DNA of 64,000 bases from Dermatophagoides farinae. Taxonomy: Eukaryota; Arthropoda; Arachnida; Sarcoptiformes; Pyroglyphidae. The notes under the pieces were generated by a model. The model did no database searches and had not been told where the DNA came from. It worked only from the letters and a program-made list of their open reading frames with translations. Made by a program: the position numbers and the translations under genes. Below are positions 39,433 through 50,352 of the stretch, piece after piece (the stretch's first letter is position 1; each line of letters begins with the position of its first letter). The stretch spans positions 310,001 through 374,000 of the forward strand of contig NW_027461518.1 in assembly GCF_024713945.1 (NCBI RefSeq), given 5' to 3'.

Positions 39433-39837
39433 ATGAAAAGTCGCACAGCCATATTAACGTTCGACAAAGATTGTGATGGAAAGCTTACAGAAAGTGAATG
39501 TATTAATTGTTTAAACTCACTTGGAATTTTTTTAAATGCTAAAGACCAAGAAAAATGGCTTGCAACTTTGAAGTTTGACAACGGTTATTGCGACGGCGAA
39601 GTGTTGGCTGAAACTCTTGAAAAACTTTTAAAAAAATCGAACCCTCGCACTCAACTAATCGAGATGTTTAAAAAATTCGATAAAAGCAACACTGGAACCA
39701 TCGACAAGCAGGAGTTTGCAAGTGTTTTGAGCTACATTGGGGAATTGCTAACCAAACAAGAACAAGAAGCATTAGTCAACTTGGCAAGCACTGGAGACAG
39801 GATCAACTATACTGAACTCGTAAATAAACTCGTATAA
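39433..39837 (+). CDS. EF-hand protein, calmodulin/myosin light chain-like
   Basis: 134 residues from ATG 39433. Four EF-hand positions are laid out as in calmodulin. EF1 (DKDCDGKLTESE, about 10-21) and EF3 (DKSNTGTIDKQE, about 82-93) are canonical Ca2+ loops; EF2 and EF4 (for example ASTGDRINYTEL) are degenerate. Length is slightly below calmodulin (149). The helix before EF1 is short with this start, so a spliced upstream exon may be missing; the frame stays open upstream for about 25 codons without an ATG. A role as a myosin light chain or calmodulin-like regulator is likely, with only two working sites. Confidence 0.8.
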   Translation: MKSRTAILTFDKDCDGKLTESECINCLNSLGIFLNAKDQEKWLATLKFDNGYCDGEVLAETLEKLLKKSNPRTQLIEMFKKFDKSNTGTIDKQEFASVLSYIGELLTKQEQEALVNLASTGDRINYTELVNKLV

Positions 39838-40172
39838 TATTGCGGTTAACACGCAATTAAGCTGGTATTCGTTACGTATAGCGTGTTACCGCTCGTAGAA
39901 AAAAATAATGTAAAATTTTAAAATAAATCATTAAGTTACTACTTACCATGTGTGAACTGAAAACGTTTATTATAGCTCAATTTCGGTATGTAAAAATTTT
40001 CATATTGCCCAATAATAATGCATTAAAAAAAAAAATTTTTTTAAGTTTTTTAAGTAAATAATCTTGAAAAACAGTAAATTATTCTTGATTTTCGTTTAAC
40101 TTAGTTTTACAAGGTTTCACTTAATATCGCTAAAATATTTAGAGTAGAAAACGATTTTTATACTTGTATGCT
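39838..40172. other. Intergenic spacer
   Basis: Apart from the inverted repeat at 39842-39892, this 335-base spacer is very AT-rich with A/T homopolymers (about 40022-40050). It must contain the end of the EF-hand transcript and the promoter of the next gene. No other feature is seen. Confidence 0.4.
39842..39892. repeat. Inverted repeat, 12 bp with one bulge, downstream of EF-hand gene
   Basis: GCGGTTAACACGC (39842-39854) pairs with GCGTGTTACCGC (39881-39892) except for one bulged T; the 26-base loop lies between. It begins five bases after the stop codon of the EF-hand gene and is much more GC-rich than its surroundings. Confidence 0.7.
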
Positions 40173-43100
40173 ATGGCATCAAGTTGTCAAGCTCAATACA
40201 ACAATAAAATAATATTACGAATTTTAGAGTAAGTGAATCTAGTAAAGACAAGTTTTTAGTGAATTTGAAATATGCAATGCGAACAATAAATCTAAAGAAA
40301 TTTTAACGCAAATAGATTTTATTGTTACAGGTTTTAATTTACATATTGCAACAAAAAAAGAACTCTCATCATGGAAACGAATTATACTTCAGCTAATATC
40401 AAACAATAGTGATCTTTTACGTTTAGTAGTAAAATATCTGATAGAAACTCTCCGTGATCACAATTTAAATAATACTGAAGTTTTGAAAAGCGACTTAATG
40501 AAGTCACAAAATATATTTAAAAACATTGAGTCTTACACAGCTATCAAGAATCAGATCACAAACATCATTCAGAGTGCAAAAATCAACGAACCATTAGTTA
40601 GGAACGAAACAAACAATATTTTATTTGAATTAATTGACTCTCACTTCAAAGCTTACAATATTGAATTAGACATAGTTCAGATTATGGTGTCTGAAATGAA
40701 AACGGAAAATAACTTGAATTATTTGTCAGTCGTTTACGTGGCGCGTGACGTAACAGATGAAAATCTTGGTAAAAAAACTCAGATCCCGATCGAATACATT
40801 CTCCGACATCGCATTTTTAACAATATGAAAACAACGCAACAGGCAATATTTGAACTACTTAGTTTAATATTTTCAAATTATTACTTTGTCTTGGGATCAT
40901 CATTACAGGAAATTTTGTTAGAATGCGCACCGCCGATTGAATTTTACTATTCTGAGAATTCTATAGTTCAAGCTGATTTGACAATATCACGCTGTTTTAA
41001 TTATATTAGTTCAATAGCAACGTTTCTTGAAAGTTTTTGTATCGATTCTAAATTCTATAATACGCTCAACGAATACTACTCTAAAGGTCTTTCTATATAC
41101 ATATTGTTAGAGTCTGTTTTATGGAAGTTTTTAAATCGAATCGTATTTATGGCTAACGATAAAATGTTACACGAAGCCACCAGTAAAAACATAATAAATG
41201 TTGATGCCTTTGAACAATGGTACTCCGCGCAAATAGAAACCTTTCAAAAATTATCAGCTTCTGCTAAAACTAAATCGAAACTAGCAACGTTACAAAAAGC
41301 ACGTCAGTTAATATCGAACAAGGATCTTATGTCGCAACGTTACTTATCCTTGCTCACGGAATTCGATTTTCATCCTTGTTTTAGATTAATTAATTTGTCA
41401 TTTCAGAGAGTTTCATTCTTTTATTTCGAATTGTTTAAGCGACACAATCAATTTGATATTCCCAGAAATCAGGTTAGTTTTATTTTTGAAACTTCCAATT
41501 TTGAGCATGACTCTGCAATGGAAAACAATGAGTCTGTTTTGCCTGATTCACACTATCTACCAACTCTCAAAAAAATTAGAGTGCTTACTCCAACTGATAA
41601 AAACCTTCAACCGTTGAAGGTTGACTTTAAAAAAAAATCATTTATTTGTGGGCCTTTAAGTAATAGTTCTATCAACTCTTCAACAAAGCAAAAGACAGCA
41701 CCACATAATTCAAGCACAATTAATGCATCATTAATGTTTTCGATTTCACTATTAAGCCAATGTTTCAACAACATTACTGCGGTTCAAGAAAATGGTTTAT
41801 TGATTGGCTTATTGAGCTGTGTTCTCCCAGATCAAAAAGATTATTTATCAGAATTTGTGAATAAATCTTTAGACTTTGCCCATAAAAACCAAAATGTTCA
41901 AATTCGAATGCGTGTGATTCAGGAATTAGTATTTTTTATTAAAACATTTAAGTCTACTACGGATTCATCGGTTATTCGTGTTTTCGATGTTGTTAAGAAA
42001 GAATTAGATTATTTTTTCAGATCGTTATTAAGTAAGCAATCTACGAGCTCAAATTTATTTAACTTTGACCAAACATTTAAATCTTTTATACACTGCATTG
42101 ATTGCTTCCATGAAATTTTAATACTAATGACTAAACTTAAAATTACAATTCCTCATCAAGCTGTACTTAATTTCATTCAAAATTTAATTCATTTGTCACG
42201 AAAGATTATAAATATGCTAAAATCTTCTCTTTCTACAAATTCACAATTACTTATCAAAAACTTATTATCAGTCAACAACTGGTTCAGTAAAAATATTAAC
42301 TTAGATTATTTAGCTTCTTCCTTTTGTAAAGAAACTACAGCCATTCCTTGTAAATTTGATGTACTGAGAAACAATATAAGAAAATATCCTATTTTTTTAT
42401 TCTCTAATGACGATAAAATAAATAATATCGGATGTATTTGCAACTCAGAACTGTTGTCAGAATTATTGTCATCATTAACTGTCTTTTCTAGTTCTTGCCC
42501 AGTCGTTTCAGAAATTTTTAATCAAAATGATCAAGAAAAAAACGACTGTTCATTGGATTCGCTTTTTCAAGAAATTGACAAATGTAAACCATTATCAGAT
42601 GCAGAAGACAACGACGATGTTTCTTCTTCACTTGGTCGAAACGACTCTCAAGATACTTATAAGCATAATTTAGAAGATGAAGATATCATTTATAACGAGT
42701 GTTCTCGCATCGTGCATCACGAAAATTCTAACTCTATTATTAATATCGATTACATAGATAACAATTCCGATAATGAACAGTCAAGCTCAGCTGACGAAAT
42801 AAATTATGAAGTCGATAAATCCGATATTTATGAACTGAAAAACTTACTCGAATACATGAAATCAAATACATTGAATAGTTTTAGCTTTTCCTTTGATAAC
42901 AATAAAACTTTACCTGAGTTATCAAACTCGGAATCCAATGTTGAAGATGGTTCGAATATCATAATTAACAAAATAATTAATATAAGCAAATTAAAGAATA
43001 AAAATTATGACACTAATGGCGGTTCAACGATTGCTAATGAAATAGAAAACATTCGTACTCCTAAAACATCGATCCATGCCCGGAATTGTAATTCACTAGA

Positions 43101-43743
43101 CAAAAACGGCATTACAAGTTACCAAGATGACACTTATCGTTCACAACTTGTTGTCGACGAAGTCACTGCCAAAGAAACAAAATATTGTACTCCTACGCAG
43201 GATAGCCCGAATACAAGAATTTTTTTTTTAAACGATTCAGATTGTCCTCCTGCTCCACGACGAAGAAGTAACGCACCAAGTGATTTTTTTGATTCAACCA
43301 CCAAAAGTCCAATTTTTTTACGTGATTTTTTGTATATGGAGCCAAGTGAAGACGAATATATTCAAACAACTGTTGGAAAACCTGTTTTCGGACGAAATTC
43401 TTTAATTTTGACACCAAAAGCCGGAAAAAGACTCAAAAAAGTATTAATGCCATCTGAGATTTCTACCGCTATTCCAGTTGACATTACAACCGAAGAACTC
43501 AGACGAATTGAAGAATGTGAAAACATGAACTTCGATCTTTTTGAACATGTGATTGACGTTTTTGTTCAACAAAACAATCTTCTTATTCGGTTGTGTGGAG
43601 CTTCTGATCAATACAGAGATATTATTGAGCTCATTGGTGAGCAAAACTATTTTCTTCTCTCTTCAAAAATGGAATTCAACAAAAACTACACCGGTAATTT
43701 CAACAAAGAGGAAAATGATACTCCAATTCCTATTAAAAGATAA
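40173..43743 (+). CDS. 1179-residue unknown protein with 31-nt intron
   Basis: Exon 1 is 40173-40228, the intron 40229-40259 (GTAAGT...GTTTTTAG), exon 2 40260-43743. Splicing adds 93 residues (start MASSCQAQYNNKIILRIL) in front of a frame that otherwise lacks an ATG. The first 600 residues are helical and hydrophobic with a solenoid appearance; about 670-900 are acidic, Ser/Asn/Asp-rich and likely disordered; a later stretch has phosphosite-like TP motifs (RTPKTS, CTPTQDSP, ILTPKAGK) and PPAPRRR. The C-terminus (about 1080-1150) is folded again. A nuclear, cell-cycle-regulated scaffold is possible, but no family is recognised. Confidence 0.7.
40229..40259 (+). other. Mini-intron, 31 nt
   Basis: Donor GTAAGT, acceptor GTTTTTAG. 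The junction codon GA|T gives Asp in ...RILDEFEIC. Confidence 0.8.
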
Positions 43744-43945
43744 AATGTAGCTGTATTTTTAAAACACTAAAATCATACGTAATAATTAATAAACTAATAG
43801 ATTAGATAACACTAGAATCGACGTAAATTCTCTTTTTTTGATAAATTTTTCAAAAACAAATCTTTAAAAAAAACTTCAATTATTGGTAATCATTCAGTAA
43901 CTCAATCTAAATTATTGTCATGTTTAATTTCCTTTCGTATATAAA

Positions 43946-44452
43946 TCAAATCTTTATTTTCAATTCTAACCGTAAATTATTGAGTGAAATAGTATTAATA
44001 GCTTCTAGTTCATGTTCTTCTTCATCTATTATTTTTTTATCATTTAATTCAACACCATTCAACCCCATCATTTTTATACTTGTAATTTTATCATATCTAG
44101 AAACAAAAAAGTGACTTCTACTGAGTTTTTTAATGCCAAAAATGCCTATTCGTGTAATATCAGCTGGATGTTTTTTTAAAATAGAGAAACTCGGTTGACC
44201 GATAGGACGAATAATTGTGAGTTGAAATTTGGAATTACATTGTAAAGACAGAATGTGCAACCCGTAATTGCATTGATCGAATTCTATTGAATTTCTCCCT
44301 ACCAAAATACCGTTTGTTTCAGTAATTATCTGGAATTTAGAATTGTCTATTACGAAGTTCCATACTAAAACGTTAAAATTTGTTAGGTCATCTTCTAAAC
44401 TAAGAATCTTATATGATTCTTGCAAGTTTACTTCGTTTTTTTCTAAATACAT
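43946..44452 (-). CDS. FHA-domain-like protein, 168 residues
   Basis: A single-exon ORF. The second half resembles a forkhead-associated domain: an early GILVGRNSIEF strand, then KKLSRSHFFVSR (the S-x-x-H signature), then GLNGVELNDKKI (the NG turn and following strand), with an Ile/Leu-rich C-terminal strand (TISLNNLRLELKI). FHA domains bind phosphothreonine in DNA-damage and kinase signalling. The match is to short motifs only; the region before them is unusually long, so this could be a divergent FHA fold or an unrelated beta sandwich. It is convergent with the 1179-residue gene. Confidence 0.45.
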   Translation of the reverse strand: MYLEKNEVNLQESYKILSLEDDLTNFNVLVWNFVIDNSKFQIITETNGILVGRNSIEFDQCNYGLHILSLQCNSKFQLTIIRPIGQPSFSILKKHPADITRIGIFGIKKLSRSHFFVSRYDKITSIKMMGLNGVELNDKKIIDEEEHELEAINTISLNNLRLELKIKI

Positions 44453-44636
44453 GTGCTTTGTACTTTCATTGACACATTAGAAAAAACATTTTCAATGATA
44501 ACTTGAAATTATTTCGCAAATATTAAGTAGCTGAATATTATTTTTGTTTGTTATGAATTAAATTGCAATTTTTGTGTTTTACCAGATTTGCAATTTAGTC
44601 CCTCGTATTAAACCAATCCATAAGTTCATCTAAAGA

Positions 44637-46868
44637 ATGCTCAATGGTAAACTTACATTTTTTCTTGAAAGCACGCCAGATGTTGAAAGCGCTCTTTATA
44701 ATTGTGCCCTAGTCAATCCCAAAGGGTTTGAAAAATTGAAAAAAGTAGCACATTCTCAATTAGAACTAGAAAAAAATCGATTTGTCGTACGAGTAGAACA
44801 AGTAATTTTAGTTTTAATGGTTAATGCAAGTGTGCAAGATGAAACGATCATTTGCATTCCAGCAGTTTTAAGAAGTAAATTGAATAAATCAACAGGTTCA
44901 ATTGTTCAAGTTGAGTTAGTAGATTCCAGTTCTAAATTTGATCAAGCCAACGAAATATGTATCACCCTTGATCGATGGTCTCCTAACCAAAAAAATTTAC
45001 TTACATTAGATAAAGAAACTTTAATTTCTACTATCAAAACCAAAGTTTTGGCCAATATAGTCCAAAAAAATCAAATCTTAGCACTTGGCTATGATCAAAT
45101 TACATTACCAGGAACAGTGACGGAACTATTCGCATCAAAGCGAAATCTTGAGCGAGCCATTATAAATTCTACTACAAAAATCTCATTACAAACTAAAAAT
45201 AACAAGATTTTTCTTTCAGGCGAGGACGCCCTTTTCAATACAACTTTTAATTTTGATCAATTAGGAATAGGAGGATTGCAAAAAGAATATGAAGAAATTT
45301 TTAGGAGAGCATTTATATCTCGAACAGTTTCTGCGCAGCTGATGAACGAAATTGGAATTGACCCTGTCCGTGGGCTTTTGTTATATGGATTACCAGGTAC
45401 GGGAAAAACATTGATTGCGCGAAAAATTGGACAAGCTCTAAATGTGAAAAATATAAAGGTGATAAACGGGCCTGAAATCCTGAACAAATACGTAGGAGAG
45501 TCAGAGAAGAATATCCGTGAATTATTTTGCGAAGCAGAATCTGACTATAAAAAATACGGATTAAAATCTCCTTTGCATATTATAATTTTCGATGAAATCG
45601 ACGCCATTTGCAAACAAAGAGGATCTTCTTCTGCGTCAACTGGGGTGAACGATTCCGTAGTAAACCAGCTTTTATCGAAAATTGATGGGGTAGAACAGCT
45701 GAATAATATATTGCTCATTGGAATTACCAATCGTTACGACATGCTTGATGATGCATTACTTCGGCCCGGTCGTTTCGAAGTCCACGTCCCAATCAAACTC
45801 CCTGACACGAATGGGCGTTATGAAATTTTGATGATCCACACTAGTACTATGCGAAAAAATAATAGACTCGATGCGTCAGTCGATTTGAAAATGATTGCAG
45901 AAACAACGGTCAACTACACAGGAGCGGAATTGGCTGGACTTGTGCGAAGTGCAGCCTCGTATGCGCTCAGACGTAGTGCCAATATGGATAACACCACTAA
46001 CACAAATCCCAAAGTAGACGAGAAAAACGTTAAACTTACATTTTTAGACTTCGAGCTTGCGCTAAATGAAGTAACACCGGCTTTTGGGGTTCCTCACGAA
46101 CAAATTAAACAATATCTTAAATATGACTTTATAATGTACAGCAATGAATATGTAGAAGTACTCAACAATCTAGAAACGATGGTATTAAATTTGTGTCACA
46201 AAACTGGAATACTAAGTGTACTTTTGCACGGGTTGCCAGGGAATGGAAAAACGTCATTTGCAATTTGGCTGGCTTTAAAAGTCCAGTTTCCATTTCTGAG
46301 AGTAATCCGGAATACTGACTACATTGGTTCATCTCAAAATATGAAAATTCTGCAAATTAGCGAAATTTTTTCTGAAGCATACAACTCTGAAAAAAGTGTC
46401 ATTGTTTTAGACGATATAGAACAGATAGTCGAATATTCTCCGCTTGGTCCTGTTTACAGCAATACGATTCTACAAGGTCTGACGGGACTAATTACAACTT
46501 CACCACCTAAAAATCATAGTTTGCTAGTTATAGCAACTACGTCAAGAGTCAACTGTCTACAGGAGCTCTGGATGACAGACTCGTTTACAACTGATGTACG
46601 CACAAAGGGGATTTCTGATTACTCAGAATTGGCCAAAACTATAGAATCCTATTTCACAAAAAACCAGTTTCAACTAGAAGAGATAAAGCAAATAGCAGAT
46701 ATTTGCTTTGAAAATTACAAATGCAGAGAAATACCGATTAAAAAATTGTTTTACGCACTCGAAATGGTCTTGGCGGAAAAGAAAAAGAAGTCAGGAGATA
46801 CCTCTTCCTACAGTACACTGCATAAAAATGCTTACGTAAATTGTCTTAAAGCTTTTAATATTATTTAA
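44637..46868 (+). CDS. NSF: Vesicle-fusing ATPase NSF/Sec18
   Basis: 743 residues, the normal NSF length. The N domain begins near SALYNCALVNPKGFEKL, equivalent to LTNCAVVNEKDF in animal NSF. D1 has Walker A GLPGTGKT (about 251), Walker B IIIFDEIDAI (about 316), pore-region YVGESEKNIRELF and arginine fingers in ALLRPGRFEV. D2 has GLPGNGKTSFA (about 530) and a Walker B VIVLDDIEQIVEYSPLGPVYS (about 588), typical of the weakly active D2 ring. NSF with alpha-SNAP disassembles SNARE complexes after membrane fusion. ATG 44637 is the first in-frame Met. The EBP2 gene starts 73 bases after its stop on the same strand. Confidence 0.96.
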   Translation: MLNGKLTFFLESTPDVESALYNCALVNPKGFEKLKKVAHSQLELEKNRFVVRVEQVILVLMVNASVQDETIICIPAVLRSKLNKSTGSIVQVELVDSSSKFDQANEICITLDRWSPNQKNLLTLDKETLISTIKTKVLANIVQKNQILALGYDQITLPGTVTELFASKRNLERAIINSTTKISLQTKNNKIFLSGEDALFNTTFNFDQLGIGGLQKEYEEIFRRAFISRTVSAQLMNEIGIDPVRGLLLYGLPGTGKTLIARKIGQALNVKNIKVINGPEILNKYVGESEKNIRELFCEAESDYKKYGLKSPLHIIIFDEIDAICKQRGSSSASTGVNDSVVNQLLSKIDGVEQLNNILLIGITNRYDMLDDALLRPGRFEVHVPIKLPDTNGRYEILMIHTSTMRKNNRLDASVDLKMIAETTVNYTGAELAGLVRSAASYALRRSANMDNTTNTNPKVDEKNVKLTFLDFELALNEVTPAFGVPHEQIKQYLKYDFIMYSNEYVEVLNNLETMVLNLCHKTGILSVLLHGLPGNGKTSFAIWLALKVQFPFLRVIRNTDYIGSSQNMKILQISEIFSEAYNSEKSVIVLDDIEQIVEYSPLGPVYSNTILQGLTGLITTSPPKNHSLLVIATTSRVNCLQELWMTDSFTTDVRTKGISDYSELAKTIESYFTKNQFQLEEIKQIADICFENYKCREIPIKKLFYALEMVLAEKKKKSGDTSSYSTLHKNAYVNCLKAFNII

Positions 46869-46941
46869 TATTGAAAAAGTTTTTTTACAAAAAACTCTTT
46901 TTAAGCACTTCAAATTGTATTTGTCCAAATAAAGTATATAA

Positions 46942-47286
46942 ATGACTGAAAACAACTTACTTAAAGAGGATAAAAATAATGAAGAATTGTTAAACGCTAG
47001 AAAAAAAATCGAATACTCTATTCCATTGGGTTGCAAAAACATTCCATTTCTAGACCGACTTGACGTCATCGTGAATGAATCCATCAATCACATGCCGGCT
47101 AACAATTCGATTGAAATTGAAAAAACGATACAGAAACATACGCTTTTGGGCATGCAGCAAGCTTTAGGCGTGATAAAACATTTGGGGTTCAATTTTCAAC
47201 GTCCCTCTGATTATTATACTGAAATGCTCAAGTCTGACGAACAGATTCAAAGAGCTAAAGCCAGACTTGAAGCAACCAGATTATAA
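46942..47286 (+). CDS. EBP2: Minimal EBP2-like ribosome biogenesis protein
   Basis: 114 residues. The C-terminal half matches the core of rRNA-processing protein EBP2: IPFLDRLDVIV (family: IERLDVTV), a helix LLGMQQALGVIKHLG (family: FYxQALxAV..L..L) and RPSDYYTEMLKSDEQIQRAK (family: RPDDYFAEMVKTDEHMQKIR). EBP2 acts in the nucleolus in 60S subunit assembly. Usual members have 250-400 residues with a long charged N-terminus and basic C-terminus; here both are missing. The initial ATG at 46942 is clean, with no sign of a further upstream exon in the 73-base gap after NSF. Confidence 0.8.
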   Translation: MTENNLLKEDKNNEELLNARKKIEYSIPLGCKNIPFLDRLDVIVNESINHMPANNSIEIEKTIQKHTLLGMQQALGVIKHLGFNFQRPSDYYTEMLKSDEQIQRAKARLEATRL

Positions 47287-48503
47287 ACATTTTCTACGTT
47301 GTCTACCTTAAGTCTACAACAATTACATTGATTGATCAGAAATTATTATATTTTCTCAGTATAAACAATTAAGCGAACGGCTTAGAAATCAAATTAATTT
47401 TATGCGGTTCACACATTGATGATTAGCTCGTAATCGTTTAACACACATTTATTAAAAACCGTAAGATAATATTTTATATTTTTAAAATAAAAGTTTCACT
47501 AATCTGAATATAGTATACTACATTCCGATCATTAATATACTCAATAGCTAATCACGACTAGTTCGTTTCTCAAAATAAAACATAATATTTATTTACTTAG
47601 TTTTTCTTATATTGTATTTCAAGCATTGTTTTTGATTTCAAATCGTTTTAATAATATTTTAATAAATACTCTTTGAAGTCATTTTCGTTTTGAAAAATTC
47701 TTCACTAAACCTACATGGTTCATAATCATTTTTAGTTATCTATGCAATTAACTGAAAATTATAAGTCTAAAAGAGTTATTAATCTTCAGAATGAAAATAT
47801 TAATTTTTGTAGTAAAATATCTAGTGTTATTTTATTTTATTATGAATATATTACCTATATAATTCCCAGAATGATAAAATTAGATATTTCAGATATTAGT
47901 TTTAGATTTCAATAATTTCTAAAATTTAATCCACTATCGTAGTAAGAGGTTTTAATAAAAGGGAAATCAATATTATTTTAAATTCTAATTAAATTAGAAT
48001 ATCTCTAAATATTTTTATATTCAAAAGTTATAAATTATAAATATATAATACGTATTCATTTTAACAAAAAATACTTAAAGATTTAGCTACGTATAAAATA
48101 ATTATTAACAATATATTCTTTATATCCTTTTGATTAAAACTAAAATTGATTGTAAAAAAAACATATTTATAAGATATGTGAGTATTAAAATAACTTATAA
48201 CTTAATGAAAACACGTTAAAGTACTCAGAATTTTCAAATGAAGGCGATTAACTATGACGTTGTTGTTAGTTATTATGTTTCGTTATGTTAGTGGAAGTAT
48301 TTGATTTTTAACTTGTATAAGTTTGATATATTGAATTTCTATCAACTGCAACGAACGTAATAAGGCTAAATTCGTTGATTTTACCATACTAACAACTTTC
48401 AAAATATTTTTGCACTAGATTTATAATAAACAAATAAATTAACTTAGTTGATCAGGTACATTATTTCAATATACTATCAGTAGTTTTGATGAACAATATA
48501 AAC
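47287..48503. other. 1.2-kb AT-rich spacer
   Basis: This is the largest gap in the window. I see no ORF with coding character and no tRNA. There are long A/T tracts and an 8-bp perfect hairpin ATTCTAAT-TAA-ATTAGAAT at 47982-48000, and a GTTGT/ACAAC stem just after the EBP2 stop (about 47299-47320). Confidence 0.45.
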
Positions 48504-48641
48504 ATGTCTACAACTATTATGAGGAGCTTTTGGTTCGCAATATCCCGAATATTACATAATATTACTCTACATTGGAAGGAGCGACATTTGGTTTCTACAG
48601 ATCCGCACCACGTAGTATTGATATATTTTTTAATTCGTTAA
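48504..48641 (+). CDS. Possible 45-residue membrane or mitochondrial microprotein
   Basis: A short ORF (start MSTTIMRSFWFAISRIL, end HVVLIYFLIR) stands out by its higher GC content against very AT-rich flanks. It carries a Trp/Arg-containing amphipathic N-terminal segment and a hydrophobic end. A GT at 48618 and an AG at about 48651 (after an ACTAAT box) would allow splicing into QFMLLYAPIGS, still in frame, but that would overlap the next gene's start. No family is recognised; coding status is unproven. Confidence 0.3.
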   Translation: MSTTIMRSFWFAISRILHNITLHWKERHLVSTDPHHVVLIYFLIR

Positions 48642-48671
48642 ACTAATAATACCAGCAATTTATGTTATTAT

Positions 48672-50296
48672 ATGCTCCAATCGGCTCATGAACACCTACA
48701 CAACCTAGAAAAAAATTTGTTAGGTACGTTTTTAGATTTGACATCAATTTAGAAATATCGATTGACGAATATTCAAAACCATTGAAAAAAATTTCCAGCA
48801 ATGAGTTTTTAAAGTTGCAAAAAGAGTTCAAAAATTTGAACAAAGCCTCTCAAGATGATAATAAAAAATTAGACGTAGATATAAATATTGGGGCAGATTC
48901 GGAGAATTTCGATTCCTTAAGTCGCAAAACATCATATGAATTTTCTCATGACGAAAAAGAAGAAAAGCTTGGCGATAATCTAGCCTACGAAGACGGCGTC
49001 AATTTTTTAGAATTTAGCAAAAGACGAGAAGAATATGAGTTGAAAAATCAAAAATTAATCTATGAAACACTAGACAAGATTGAAAAGCTGAACAAGGAAT
49101 TCACAGCCAAAGAAAAACAATATTTGTTTATCATTGAAGATTTGAAGCATAAACGTGTATGTGAAAAAGAATTATATAAAAACAAAATAAAAGGGATGCA
49201 ACATTCATTGAACGACCATAGCACACAGTTAAAAATCTTAACTGAACATTACGAGTTCGAAAAGCAAGAAAGAAAAACCTTGGCTTCTGAGAACACAAAT
49301 TTAAAGTTTCAAATAAAGAGTTTGGAGAGCAATCTGAATAAAATAGAAAGCAAAGCAGAATCGAACTTGGAGCAAATAACCGCTACTGAATCTAAATTTC
49401 AAGCTCAGATTTTGCGAGCGAACGACACTATTGACAAGCTTGAACAAGAGCTCAATATCTATTCAAATTTGCTTGATGAAAAAAAGTTTGAATTAAATTG
49501 TCTCTATAAGCAAGAAAAAAATTTACAAATGCGAATCAACGAACTTAACAATGAGCTTCAAAATGAAAAAATCCTAAACATGTCGTTGAAGAAAGAACTC
49601 GAATTAAACAGAATTCGAATTCAGACAGAGCTCGAAGAAACTAAAGAACATCAGCTAGAGCTAGCGGAGAGAAACAGAGAATTAACAACAGAGCTGAATT
49701 GTTGTCGAAATTGCATTTCAGACTTGGAATGCGCGAATCTAACGTTGAAAAATAAGCTATCTCATCATGAATTTCAGCTTCAGAAAAAAATCACAGAAAA
49801 CAAAGATCTTAGTATGTATAAAGAGTTTTATGAATCAACTTTTAACAAATTGAAGGATTTGCTTATTCAGCAAACGAAACTCAAGGATAAGCTGCAATCA
49901 TTGGAGTTAGACAATATTGATCTTGAAAACAAACTCAAATGTGAAGAAGATAGAAGTCGAGTACTAGAATTAAAGTTAACGACCATAACAAAACAAATGG
50001 AGATTTTACAAATTAACGATAATTCGAGATTTATTAGTTATTATAATAATAAATTGCAAGGTGAAAAAGGATTGACAGACATAAATGGTTTGCCTTTATC
50101 AAAAAAAAAACGTCCTATGAAAGTTGTTCAGTATGTTAATGCAGATAGTTTAAAAAATCTCAACGCTCTAGGATCAAACAATATTAAAAATTTTGAATTA
50201 AAAAAAATTGAACTTCCAGATTGCAAATTAGCCTCGACGCTTAACAGCAACCAATCAAATTATACTAAAAAAGAAGAAATAGATTCATCAGAATAA
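48672..50296 (+). CDS. Coiled-coil protein, 531 residues, with 29-nt intron
   Basis: Exon 1 is 48672-48723, the intron 48724-48752 (GTACGT...AATTTAG), exon 2 48753-50296. The splice supplies an ATG and MLQSAHEHLHNLEKNLLEIS, itself heptad-like. Residues about 80-410 form an almost continuous coiled coil rich in Glu, Lys, Leu and Asn (for example EFEKQERKTLASENTNLKF). The last 100 residues are basic with LPLSKKKRPMKVVQYV and a Lys/Ser tail. It could be a Golgi, centrosomal or cytoskeletal tether; nothing distinguishes these. No globular domain is seen. Confidence 0.8.
48724..48752 (+). other. Mini-intron, 29 nt
   Basis: Donor GTACGT, acceptor CAATTTAG. It joins codon G|AA in frame (NLLEISIDEY). 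Confidence 0.8.
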
Positions 50297-50352
50297 TTTC
50301 TTTTAAATTCGCGAATACATATCATGCATCATTTAGCTTCGTAATATGTGAT

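Noticed and set aside
44640-44670. Mini-intron near the NSF start (GTAAAC to GAAAG)
   Set aside because: Removal would shift the frame away from the conserved NSF N domain.
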